DNA of 64,000 bases from Plumapathes pennacea (taxonomy: Eukaryota; Cnidaria; Anthozoa; Antipatharia; Myriopathidae), in contig OZ038462.1 in assembly GCA_964036295.1 (NCBI GenBank), forward strand, positions 39,103,680-39,167,679, read 5' to 3'. Position 1 is the stretch's first letter, and every line of letters begins with the position of its first letter. A program made the position numbers and the translations under genes. The notes under the pieces are model-generated. The model saw nothing but the letters and a program-made list of their open reading frames with translations. It had not been told where the DNA came from and did no database searches. Positions 37,101 through 48,723 of the stretch are shown here, piece after piece.

Positions 37101-40100
37101 ATTGGCATTTGAAGATAGGTGGTCGTTCTCATGTTGCTATAGTGCTTGAGAAAAAAGTGACTGATAGTGAAGCTTGCTATTTTGGATACCAGCACTTTAC
37201 TTCAAGCTTACCCCAGTGGGCGCGTAAAAGTAAAGTAGCTGCTTTTTTTAAAAGGCTCTGTATGACTGTCAATATATTCTGACCGACAAGTTATGCACAA
37301 CCAAAATATCTCACGATGCTCTGGAATAAAGTACTTATAGTAATTATTTTCCGCTTGCAATTGTAGTCTGCGTTAATCACGATCTTACACAACGGACATA
37401 GTGTATTTTCTGTGTTTCAGCTCTCTTGTCTCCTCCTTAGATGTTCAAGACTTTTTCATTCATCTAAAGGCTTGAAAATGGGTAGATTCCGCTAACAATG
37501 CGGCCTGATATGTTTGAGGTAGAACGAGTTTTTCATGATGATTTTGGATCAAAATTCTGCGGTTTGTTGGCCAAGTCACTCTGGGTTAACTTATCGGGTT
37601 TTGCGGCCCTGTATTTGCCCACGTCCTCTTCAAATCTTTTCACCTTTCCTGTCTTTTGTTTGCTGCATGCCATACAAATGGTAATTGTACTGCACATGAA
37701 ATTACCAATCTTTCTGTCTCTCTTCTCTATGAATATATGTTTGTCTTTCCGTACTTGTTGAGATCTGGCTATCCCACCCTCTAAATAGAGTCAGCCTTCA
37801 TAATTACAATCTACCAAAACCAACCTTAAATCCACAGTGTGCAGTGTCCTATTTTCTATTTTTCAGCTCTTGAAGACAGTTGTAGATTAATATTGTTTTC
37901 TCCTGGCATACATATTCAATTTGCTAATGGCTGTTCTACTATACGTCTCTCCGTATATGCGACTATTTGATTTCAAAGACATGCAGGTGAATAAACCAAC
38001 TTCCTGCTATTGTTTTCACTGACATGACTCGAAATTGGTCGCTCTCTTCACGTCTTGGTCTATGTGTTTTGTTGCGTTTGACTTCCTGTGGGTCGGCTTA
38101 AACACCACAAGTTCAGTAGCTTTGGGCAACATGAAGAAACTAGCTAATGAAAGTCCTGAATCAGTTATCCCTATTTCTCGAAAGCTCTAGTCTTTTCCCT
38201 TTCTCCATGGTTTTCTTAAATCTTTTTGTCAACAAACATTCACTGTAAGAATCAAGCCCGCCCTGTACTTATTATGTATCTATGTAAACAACGGCAATGT
38301 CTAGCACTAATCCTGAAATAGTTGGCCAGCAGCTTTGGCAAAGGCAATAAAATATTTTTTAAACTAATATGTTTCTTTGCCGGAAATGAAAAACATAATT
38401 GAAAAATTATGATCCGGCCTTCTCAGTAATACATATTGAATACTTTCTTCATTCGACAGTCCCGGTGTTGAAAGTTTTGTAGGTTGGTAGTCACTGACAA
38501 GTTCTCCTTTAATTATTATGAGCGGGATACTGAGTTTGAACTCTGTAGCTGCGTAAAAACATTAGTCAAATTTGTTATCTTTTAATGGAGTTGGATATTT
38601 AGGGAAACCATGGAAATCCAGACTGAGTGGAACTTCAGATCCGTTTTATTAAAACATCGCGTCCTGGATGCCTTGCATCGCTGATAGCGCATTTCTGTAC
38701 AAGGATATAATGGCAGGATTTCCGGGAGAAAATAGTCAAATACCACTATCAAAAATAACTTCACTCTTGTAGTCTGTGTTATCGAGTGTCTTCATAAATA
38801 GTTCAACTTTCTTCACGGAACTTTGATCCTGGTCTCACGTGAACTCTCCATTGCCAAATCCAATAATTTTGTTAAACTGAGGAATACAGTGTTGAAGCTG
38901 ATAAAAAATTATACGTCTAGTTTCTCGAGAGTTTGATTTTTATGAAATCGTGACCCTATCCGGACTTCAGACAATCACTCTTAATATAATACGGATGCAA
39001 GACAATTAAGCAACTCAAACCATATCGTGCCTACATTGTGTACCTCTTGTTATATTCTTACTGATTTTACAAGTTATCGTTGCATTCCAAATATTACTTG
39101 TTTAGAACCAAAATTAGCCTTTTTGAAACAACAAGATTTAGCCCTTCTGTAAGTTTTTTTCAACACTTACTAATTTATCTTTACCTTGCTGTTTCGGCCC
39201 GTCTTCACAACCGGAGGTCCAAAGGTTCTTCTAGCCCACGCCCTAATACTTAGGCAAGGATGCCGAGTACTGTAGATCACACCACAAAAGCCTTCAGGTA
39301 GCCCCAAGGACGAGGTTAACTAGAAAGTAAAAGGAAACAAAATAACGCGATAAATATCACATGCACAATACTTCAAGGCACCGCCACTGAGGGCGACCTG
39401 AGAATGCTTCAAAGCTTGTACACACCAGCGTACTTTCCATTCAGGCGCCGTGAGTGTATTTTTAGATCCGAACTTACGATGGGTTTTTCAGTTGCTCGCG
39501 TTTTACACGCTACATTCTTACAGAGACGCACGATCGGTGCGCGTTGAGTCAATCTTGATCGTACCAAAGCTCTAAAACGCTTAATTAATTGTAAAAGCAC
39601 TTCGGAAAGTCATCCAAAAAAGAAACCCGGGAATGATCAAAACACTAGAAATTCAAGTTCAACTCACATTGTCGATAACTAAGCCCGAGAAACCGTGCAC
39701 ATCCAACAGTCACCGCACAGTTAGGTAAACGTTCATCCGTCGACAAGTCATCACATTTAATTGTGACGGAAAAAAGTGCAAACAATTATATTCGACGGCA
39801 CTACTGCGTCCCTAAACCAAATTGTGTTTGTCTGGGGAATTAATTCATAAATTTACCTGAATCAGTTTTTATCTAGTATTAGTCTGACGGATCAAGCGTC
39901 TACAAATTCGTACCTCTCAATAATATTTTCACAAAGTAGCGTCAACATAAAAATATTAATGTGTTGCCATCTGATGAACTTGGCCGCCTCTCAGTGTACG
40001 ACCTGTGGTCATATTAGCATAAGTCAGCCCGGCTGTAGTCGCTTACTTTTTATCTTAGTGTGCGCGTGCTTGAGCAAATTCACTGAGCAGCTAAAAGCGA

Positions 40101-42079
40101 GGCTAAGGAATAACTATTTACCTTGTGTCTGACGAAAAAGTCATGATCCAGCCCCACCACCGCCGGCGGAATCAGTGCATGATTTACAGAGGCAACACAA
40201 AAACGGTTTTCGATAGCATAATCACCGGCGAACTCGCATTGATTGTGGCTTAAACTCATAAACTCACTTCTCACACACTCATTGGTAAATTCATTACCTC
40301 AAGCCAGTAATTGTGTCTCTCAACTAAACAATCGCGGTTTCAACTGCTCCTGACAAGTACTGTACAAAAGCAAGCGCCATATATATTTGCCTTTTCAGGC
40401 ATTGCTTTTCATGCTCCTGATTGAGTTGCGTCAAGTAACAAAACAAACGCTACGACAAGCAATACGCCCAGAATATCGGGTTTTCTGGCTTCGCCTTCTA
40501 AGGTCGCCGCATTATACTAATAGCCGCCTTTACGGCTCTTTTTTAACTGCGCTTATGCATTTAATTAATTGTTAATTTCTATGTTTTGCCTTTTTCACAG
40601 CTTTGTTTCACAGTTTGGCGACTACATATTATCTTAAATATAGCCAAGTGTAATCGACTTGAGGTTCCTAAACATTTACTCTTTCACAGGATTAGAAGAT
40701 TTTAGATTACGTCTGTGACAAGATGGTTTGCCGGATCCGTTGATCTGCACCGCGGTTGAACCCGGGTCACTAAATCAACGACCAGTGGTCTATGAAGGTC
40801 TGAGTCGGCAGTCCTACTAAGAGATTGAGTCTCCGTGGTAAGTATAACGGCCCTTTCACTCTATGGGTGGGGCTAAATAGGTGGAGCCACGCCGTGTGAA
40901 CAGTGAGGTTTTTTAGAGTCGGATCTGAGCTATAACTTTCTGTTCATTGATGTTTCTACGGAGTGAACGAGCGCCAATATTATATCTCAATACCTTGATC
41001 AATCTCACCTTACCGATCTCAGTGTGAACAAACCCTAAGTTTCTGTGAACTATCCGTCTGAAAGCTTTGTAAAGCGAATAAGTATTAGTGTTATTATATG
41101 TATTAGTTTTCATACGTTTCCAGTGAAGGGGCTTGGAACTCGTGAAAAGCAAAATCCCTCACACACGAGCGTGCATTTTAATGTTAGCGCTGGCCAACAT
41201 GAACTCAAACTAGTTCAGAAAAACTGGTTTTATTGAGATTGTCAATGGACAAATCATTGAACGGAATCTGTCACTGCTTGATTCTGTTCGTTTTTTTTTT
41301 TACGTGAAATAGTCGTTATTTTCAGTGATTTTATCGGTAAAGCTCAATTCAACTAGGGAAATGATGAAAGATGCTGCCATAGGCATCAGTAGGTCGCTGG
41401 GGAGCACGTGCATCGCTTGGATCGTCATATGATCGGTATTCACTGCTCCTTCTTTCTCTCTCCAACAAGTAGCTTATGCGTAACTTTAGTTTAGTTTAGC
41501 TTTGGCCAGATTTGGGCAAACGACTATTCTATTATTTAGTATTGTTGCACTTCATATACGCCGGGTATAGTATCACACTGAAAGAGAAATAATTTTAATC
41601 CTTGTTCTTAGGATTTCGTTTGAACAAAATCTATGAACACTGTGAGGAGTTTTGAAACTCGTGTACTGATCAAAGCAATTAGCCGACGGCTACACGGCTT
41701 TGATATTCCTGAATACCTGCCGACCTTATACTGGAGATCCAGTAGTGCTTTTTTCAAATCGGTAAGTTGAGTTTTAAAAGCTTACCGATCTTGCCGCTGG
41801 CCATGAAACTTGTTGTGCTCGAAAACCACTGGTAGTGAATATGTTTCGGTGGTTTCCAAACTGTGCTAAAGGTGTGACCACTCAATTGAACTAATAAGAG
41901 GGTTCGATCATGTTGTTGATGAGCATTTCTTTTTGTAAATATATATATACGAAGAGAAATGTGATAACGAAAAAGGGTTAATAAGTTATACGAGAGATAA
42001 ATAGATTCATTTATTTAAACTATAGGCGACACATATTGTATTTTTACTTAGAATGCGGCCATATGTCGACAGTTGTGGC

Positions 42080-42106
<27 letters not shown>
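42080..42106. repeat. Poly(A) run
   Basis: An uninterrupted run of 27 A with no recognised retroposon body. Confidence 0.7.
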
Positions 42107-42112
<6 letters not shown>

Positions 42113-43535
42113 AAGATTATGCCCAGAATTTGTAGCTCATGCTTCTGGTAGCCTTTTGTAAAGATGTCAAAACCGCCGCAGCTGTAAAAGCTGATGCTAT
42201 AAAGGCTCACCTAATCCTATTTTAAGAATAATTAGAAATTAACTGCACAAAGCAAATGGTCGAAAATACTCGTAATTGATTTATCCGTGACGCATGTGTT
42301 AGCAGGAGGCGATCACGTAATGTACGACATCTTGCTTTAATTGTCAACCAAAATTTAATAAAATTCTCTCTCAGGCGGGCGTCTTTGAGTTATGGAAGCA
42401 AGGAGAAAAATAGGATGTGTTATTTTACCAAATTGTTTGATAATTGTTTTGAGTACAACAAATCATGGCTCTTAATAAAAGGCTTTTAAGGTGGGCATAC
42501 AAAACGGCCCATTTCCTCTAATAAACACCTTTTTCTATGTGCTTTTTGAGAGGTGTTTGGATTAGTTACGTCTTTAGTATGGAATATTGTCACCTCTTGT
42601 GATTCATGTATTACCACCATACCAGATAAAATGGAAGCCGATCTACAGACTAAAACTTGTCCTTGGGAGTTATTTCCTTTTTTCGAATCTGTTTGTCATG
42701 AGATGAGCGTAGTTTTATGGGACAGGTGTGTTTTTCATTGTTCCACATCCATTTGCGCTAAAGCGTGCAAGCTTATTGACACTGGCCGCTTTTCTTAAAT
42801 ATTTGCCGAAGTTCAGTAAACCAGACGGACTAATTGTTTGACGGATTTCTTTATCCGTCCCGTCGTTTTCCCTCGTTTTATTATTTGTGTGGCGATAAAA
42901 TCCCACCAGGTTAAAATGGCTTTAGAAAAATTAAAGTCGAAACAATTTATTGAAGTCTCCTTAACGCCTCGTGGTTCGGTGTCATTTCGTTCATTAAATG
43001 AGAAGTACAACAGTTGAATTAAAGAACGTTTAGAAAGCCATGCTTTCTTTCTGGTAGTATTCACATAAGTGGGAATTTTAAGAAACGGGAACAAAAAATC
43101 AAAAAAGAGAAGGAAATCACCCACACAAGGTAATAACAGTCTTGAGGTTCTTGCCCTCAATTTATGGATAAAGAAAGAGTTGCGTGATAGTACCTAAGAT
43201 TGGAGCATTTGTTTACAGGGGTACGATTACCAAGAGATTTAGGGGATTAGTTTTAGTGAATGTGATTAAAATTATGGACGTCATGAAATAATGTCTTAAG
43301 GTCGGTGAGATTATTCAGTGCCAGTATCATTTCGTGCTATCTATCTCTACTTCTATTAATGTTTAGATGTATGTATATTTCCCTGTTTCAATCTCATTTT
43401 CTGTGGCGTCTTTCTATCTGTGTGAGACTCTCTTTCTCGCTCCCTCTCTCTCTTCTTTATCTCTCTATCGTTTCCTCGTCCCCGGCATTGGCATGATTAT
43501 ATGATTGTACTGATTTAAGGTGTGCCAATAGAAAG

Positions 43536-43537
<2 letters not shown>

Positions 43538-43568
<31 letters not shown>
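43538..43568. repeat. Poly(A) run
   Basis: An uninterrupted run of 31 A. The preceding 250 bp (pyrimidine-rich, ctctctct words) is not a known SINE. Confidence 0.7.
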
Positions 43569-43570
<2 letters not shown>

Positions 43571-44043
43571 GTATTTTCTCTACGACACATATAATGCAGC
43601 AATCATAGGAAGGCACGATCAGTTCATTGAATAAACCACAAACAAAAGTCAGCGCAAAGTGGTAATCAATACAATCTGGTTTAAAAGCAATTAATGGACT
43701 ACAACATTAATTTGTTTGGTTTGATAATTGGAGGCATCCGGCAAATTGCCGCCGTTTCATTTTTCCTCTACTGTCCTGTTGACTTTTGACGCAAACCCAA
43801 AGAAATAAAAGCGTTCCTGCCAAGTGCATTTCCATTAAACTTTGATTGAGCGCTATTGAGAGGAAGGAAGTTACTTTCCTGTAAGAAATACTGCAATTAA
43901 CTAATCGCTCGGAAATGGGCCCAGCAAGGAGAAATTGATTGATTCAACTCTACTAAGCTAAACAAGAAATTATCATTAATTACCCGTGGAATTGGGTTGT
44001 ACTATATCGGGACCCAGTAAACCCAGTAAAATACGGGAAAGTT

Positions 44044-44220
44044 AACAAATTGACGTCAGTTTTTTATGTGTCTGTCCTCTTGTTGATCATGAAACGCGTC
44101 ATAACATTGTCAAAAAGTTGTGGATTCACAAGGCGAGTGGATCCGCAACTTTTTGACAATGTTACGACGCGTTTCAGAATCAATAAGAGGACAGACACAA
44201 AAAACTGACGTCAATTTGTT
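44044..44220. mobile_element. Foldback MITE with ~80-bp arms
   Basis: The left end aacaaattgacgtcag and right end ctgacgtcaatttgtt are inverted. The arms continue through tctgtcctctt, gaaacgcgtc and aacattgtcaaaaagttg with few mismatches, leaving only a very short loop near 44130. The arms are nearly the whole element. The word gtgtcctcttattgat recurs at 44830, which suggests a second degraded end nearby. Confidence 0.75.
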
Positions 44221-45070
44221 TTTTGCAATGACAAAACTCAAGCGACGACGCGGAGAAAACACGCAAAAAACTGGATTTTGTTCGATTTGACCGAGATGTT
44301 GTCAACAACTGTTCCCGCTTTCTAATTGGTCGAAGTTAAAATTCAAGACATTTCATTGGGCAAAAAGTGATAGTTTGACCACAGGCCGGCAACCCAGGCT
44401 CAGGGGGTTTTCATTTTATAAGAGTTTGAGTGGGAATCTAGATGGCGCAAAATAATTTAGGAAATATTCAAATAAAAGAAGTGAAAATTTGCTGTGGTGT
44501 TTATTTACCTACGAACTATCTGTGGTCGCGATTACAGCGTTTTCGGGCAAATTTTGCGCCCGCTGTGGGTTGCCTGTGGTTTGACGTGAGCATTTCGCGC
44601 GTGCAAAATAAAATTTTGTCAAAGAAGCTGGAAAGGAATGAAACTAGACGCTTTTCTGCTGCGTTTTTCTTGACAATTTCAAGACAAAGCTCAAGGAAAT
44701 TTGCCTCTGAACACTTCTGGTTCTCTACTTCAAATGCCAAATGTCGCTTTTGCAAGAATTGAGGTAAAATTGAAGCTGAATTCACCTTCTTCGTCCAAAT
44801 CACTGTCGTCAGCACTCGATTTTATGTGTGTCCTCTTATTGATAATAAAAATTAGCCAATCACATAGCGAGAAACTGACGTGTTATTGTAAAATTTGGAA
44901 TTGAACAATTTGTTAAAAACAAAAAAACAAAAAAACAAAAAAAACAAAAAACGCCACGACTCCCCCGCCGCCCATTCTTTTTTGGAACATGCGGCGCAAC
45001 AGCCCCATATCCACTACCCCGACAGCTCAACTTCTCTTTCCAAACTCATTTACAAACAAAAAACAAAAAG

Positions 45071-45132
45071 CAAAACAAAACAAAACAAAACAAAACAAAA
45101 CAAAACAAAACACACACACACAAAAAAAAAAA
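45071..45132. repeat. (AAAAC)n microsatellite
   Basis: At least nine copies of the pentamer caaaa in succession, followed by cacaca and an A run. Confidence 0.8.
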
Positions 45133-45289
45133 CACAGCGGTCGGCATAAGAGGCCAATATTTATATTCAGAGCTATCGGCTTAAAGACGCCATGTGATTC
45201 ATTCAGTGTTACATCAATGAAGAAGCCTGGGAAAGAGCGTTACTAGACACACGGAAGACCAAGCGTATTATATTTTAGTTACCTGAAGA

Positions 45290-45380
45290 TACAGGTATCT
45301 AAAATATGTATATTTATATTTACGTATATTTATATATCTGTATATTTATTTATAACTATAAAATATTTTAGATACCTGAA
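45290..45380. repeat. AT-rich inverted repeat
   Basis: The arms caggtatctaaaatat and atattttagatacctg flank a tatattta-rich interior. It is a possible short foldback element. Confidence 0.5.
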
Positions 45381-45608
45381 AGTTCTTGGGTTGTCACCTG
45401 TCACGCTCTCTTCCCGCGTTCACAAGGATGAACAATTCAATCCTATATTAAAAGTCTCCAAGTCGGTTATGCTATAAAAGTACCGTTTCATTGATCGTGA
45501 AGAACCGGGAGGGTAAATCATCAATTGCTCTGAAACATATAATAAATATTTGGTTATTGCTACTATCATTTAATAACATTAACAATACTTTCAATGTTAG
45601 TGGTATTA

Positions 45609-45678
45609 CAGTCAATTCTCTCTAAGGCGGACACTAAATGCTATTCCCGAGGGTGTACGCCTTAGAGAAAGTTCACTG
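45609..45678. mobile_element. 70-bp MITE with TA target duplication (pogo/Tigger-like ends)
   Basis: The left end cagtcaattctctctaaggc and the inverted right end cagtgaactttctctaaggc match over about 26 bp with few mismatches. TA flanks both sides (45607-45608 and 45679-45680). The internal sequence is only about 18 bp. It is related in its ends to the element at 1501-1705. Confidence 0.7.
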
Positions 45679-47051
45679 TAGTCTTAATTCGATATCATCA
45701 TTTTCATCATCATCATCATCATAACATTTATTTATCCGCGATAAGTTAAAATGTATCATAGATGATGTGGTCGTGTTATAAAATATGATTTAGGAAGTTG
45801 CTGCATCAAGTAGGCTGCGAACATCTCTCTAACTTGGCATTGTTGTCGTGAAGAATTTGTCGTCATACAAGAATTTCTCAATTCTCGAGCTTCCAAACTA
45901 ATTTTCTCCTAGTTAACGGGTTCACATGGGTCTAACATAGCCGAGAAACAGAGCGAGGCAACTGCAGCCGCTAAAATTAAAAAGAAGTTCCAACGGTTCG
46001 TATTGCGCGTGGAGTATCTATCTACTGTGGGCAACCTGTATATTTATTTATAACTACCGTAACTACGTATACATAAATACAAATATATATATAGAGATGT
46101 AGATAATCATAAATATGCAAAGGAATATTTCACTGTACAATGTTTATAACAGGACACGAGTGGAGCCGAAGGAGCAGTGAACAAGTGTACTATTTCGGTG
46201 GGTTTGGGTTATCACAATCAGATCAGCAAACGCTCTTGGATGAGCGTGTAATATTTTCCTTGGCCCATCAAGAATGCCTATGGGATGACGCGCAGCAAAT
46301 TACCGCTGATCAATATTCCGCGCGCCATTCTTCATTTGTTCGAGTTGATTGCTATTTATAATGTTGTTTCACTTCGCTCTCATGGGCACGTGCTGACTCA
46401 CGCTGACTGAGTCGTTTCCTCGGCCCTGGTAGCAATTGTGACTTTAACGGCAACAATATCGACATTTGCGGCTTATCAGGTGCAAACAGCGCTTTGTCGC
46501 CGAGCCTGCAAGGGTTACTAATCGTGACTTTATCTCGATTCTTAATGTTCGTCAGTCAGTCAGCTTTACGTGGTTTTGCTGATATATCTTGTCAACGGCT
46601 GAAATAGAATGAAGCAAATGCATGGCAAAAAGTCTTGTTATAGTCCCAAAAAGTTTTCCTGAAAGTTTTAAGTTTTAAAATTTTTGCTCAAAATCGGCTA
46701 TTTTTACTATTATTTTTATTATCTAACTTTACTTTTACTTGTTATAATACGCATACAATATAATAATTTACTTCGCGCAATTTTTTCAATTTCGTTACAA
46801 TTCAAAATTGTCCAAGAATTTTGTTTTTTTCGTAAATAGTATCGGAATCGTCCTATTAGCGTGGACAGTGAAAACGATTCGAAAACTTTCGATGTATTTT
46901 CGTTGAAAACTCCGTTTTTAAATTTATCCGAATTAGTGTGGACGGGTCCTGAGATGCGGCAGTGGAGAGAGAAAGGGATGAAGCAAACACATCAGCTTAT
47001 CATCTGAGTTACGACGTTGTATGGGGCTTGTGAAATATGGCCATATCTGGC

Positions 47052-47222
47052 CACATAAACGGGTGTCTTTCAAGCAAATCTCTCTTCTGGGCTTGGTTTT
47101 GTGTCTATATAATTGCAATATAACCATAGAATAAGTTATACACTCTGCCCGGCCTGCAAAACACCTGCGCTTCGCGAACTGCGCATGATTGTGAAAGTGG
47201 CATATTGAATGTATATCACATT
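47052..47222. repeat. Dispersed repeat, copy 1
   Basis: Shares ccacataaacg, ggttttgtgtctatataatt, actctgcccg and ctgcgcatgattgt with 50473-50646 in the same order and orientation. It is non-coding and probably part of a MITE. Confidence 0.6.
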
Positions 47223-47239
47223 CACGGGTTTGTTTTATA

Positions 47240-47289
47240 GAAAAATTCACTGCCTGACGAGTGAATTCCACGTTAAATTTCACAAGAAA

Positions 47290-47336
<47 letters not shown>

Positions 47337-47384
47337 TCGAGTGAAGTTTAACATGGAATTCACTCGTCAGGCAGTGAATTTTTC
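47240..47384. mobile_element. Near-perfect foldback element (~145 bp)
   Basis: The outer arms contain attcactgcctgacgagtg and cactcgtcaggcagtgaat. The inner arms are gaaaaaccgatatcgcac and gtgcgatatcggttttt. The loop of about 17 bp is itself partly palindromic (atcgcgaagcgat). No ORF. It lies directly beside the dispersed repeat at 47052. Confidence 0.75.
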
Positions 47385-47991
47385 TTGAATCGCAGAAGTC
47401 AAAGAAAAACAATGAAATTATGTTTTCACGCTTCAGCGCGCGCGAGAAATCCATTGCAAAAGTCAACTGTCAAGAACCAGCGAATTAGGAATCAAGTTGA
47501 GATTCCAGATCACAGTCGCTTTTATTTGAACCTTGTGGTGTGACCAATCTCTGTTTTAAATGCCCTTTAAAGGCAAGAAAAGTTCTATTCAACAAAACCT
47601 GTTCCACTTATAATTCATAACAAATCACCAAGAAATCTGGAAACAAAATCTTTGTCGTTGAACGCAGATGTTCAAGCACGTAAACTGGTGCCGACAACTG
47701 AAAGAAAAAACTTGCGTGAAAGAAAAAGTCCGAACAAGACATTAAAAAAATATATAACCGGTAAGTACCTGGATGTATTTGCTCCATAGTTTACACCGAA
47801 ATACTCAGCTTTTAGCTAAAAAGTTAGTCAACAATTTTTTTTTTCATTGTTTACAGCGAGCTTGCTCGCGTAGACACACGTCATCCATGCAATTCCACAC
47901 TAAATACCCTTGCTTCGTAACCAATCAGAATGCGAGTTTTCTTTGACTTATGCGATTCTATAAAAAATTACGTATTCGTACTAGCATGTAC

Positions 47992-47997
47992 TTTATT
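47992..47997 (-). terminator. Candidate poly(A) signal of PTPDC1
   Basis: AATAAA on the minus strand about 380 bp after the PTPDC1 stop. No closer exact match is seen. Confidence 0.4.
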
Positions 47998-48378
47998 CAC
48001 TAATAACAAGCGGGCCCAGCCCACTTGCGAAGTTTCATATCCTCAAATGCGATGTTATCACAACTGTCACTTCCTCTTCATCTTCCGTTATAGTCATTTT
48101 ATGGAAGGCGTCCTGAGAATGAATTCCACAGTTAGGCCTACACTATTTTGTAAGCTGTGACTTGGAGAGCCCGCACTGGTACCACAGATTTTGGGTAACT
48201 TTCTTTCTAACTTTCTTAACTGGAGAATGGCGTATATGGCTCTTCTTCTAACCCTCACAATGTCCGTATCTGAATTTTGGACTCTTGCGGTTTGCGATTT
48301 CCTCGACAGTCAATCTCGTCCCGTCCGACTATCGGGGTTAAGAAAGCAAGGCATGCACTTGACGTGGTCCTGGAATCT

Positions 48379-48723
48379 TTATCGGCTGTCTCTCTGTTTT
48401 CTAACCGCTGTCATGAGCTGTCGTAGGAACATTAGAAGTCTGTACGATTGGGAACTGGCAACCGATCCACTCGTGTCCAGTTCATTACCCTGTTCCTCCA
48501 GCTGGGAAGTGGGCTGGGGCTGGTCAGGTTTTGAGGAGAGCCGGATATTCACGCCCAGTGCGTCAAGAGATGCTCGGGGGAATGTTAACGACAACACGCG
48601 GTTGTGGGTAAGAACCATGGAAACACGACGGAGAACTCGGTCGTTGACCTCTTCCGGGAGCGGCCCCAGCTGTCGAGGGTAAACATTGGAACTGTCAGAA
48701 AAGCGCAACAAAACGAGGACGCG
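48379..48723 (-). CDS. PTPDC1: PTPDC1 exon 14 (C terminus and stop)
   Basis: The acceptor catctctattag opens phase 0 at RVLVLLRFSD. The exon encodes LPEEVNDRVLRRVSMVLTH, aligned with the last helices of human PTPDC1, then a lineage-specific tail ending in TAVRKQRDSR and a stop. The tail beyond the family domain is long and rich in Pro and Gln. Confidence 0.8.
   Translation of the reverse strand, partial: RVLVLLRFSDSSNVYPRQLGPLPEEVNDRVLRRVSMVLTHNRVLSLTFPRASLDALGVNIRLSSKPDQPQPTSQLEEQGNELDTSGSVASSQSYRLLMFLRQLMTAVRKQRDSR

Larger units (their letters stand above)
21140..44040. other. Long gene-poor region upstream of the GATA gene
   Basis: About 23 kb without a recognisable exon on either strand. 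ORFs are short, lack known motifs and have no splice context. It contains a GT/CT microsatellite near 28066-28128, a CA-rich patch near 31925-31980, a TA run near 35583-35610, and poly(A) runs at 42080-42106 and 43538-43568. Few MITEs are seen, unlike 44-62 kb. A regulatory role for GATA is possible but not shown. Confidence 0.5.
44225..47225. other. Intergenic stretch with simple repeats and small elements
   Basis: Contains A-rich simple repeats (44905-44951, 45071-45132), an AT-rich inverted repeat near 45290-45380 with ends caggtatctaaaatat/atattttagatacctg, a small TIR element at 45609-45678, and the left part of a dispersed repeat near 47.05 kb. No gene is recognised. Confidence 0.5.

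Noticed and set aside
40730-40860. tRNA-like words (ggttgaacccgggtc) as a tRNA gene
   Set aside because: No matching box A at the right spacing and no acceptor stem were found.
47930-48160. Small plus-strand ORF with a hydrophobic start
   Set aside because: Short, no family match and no promoter or splice context; it lies in the probable PTPDC1 3' UTR in antisense.
48191-48682. 163-codon plus-strand ORF
   Set aside because: It overlaps PTPDC1 exon 14 in antisense and has no recognisable domain.
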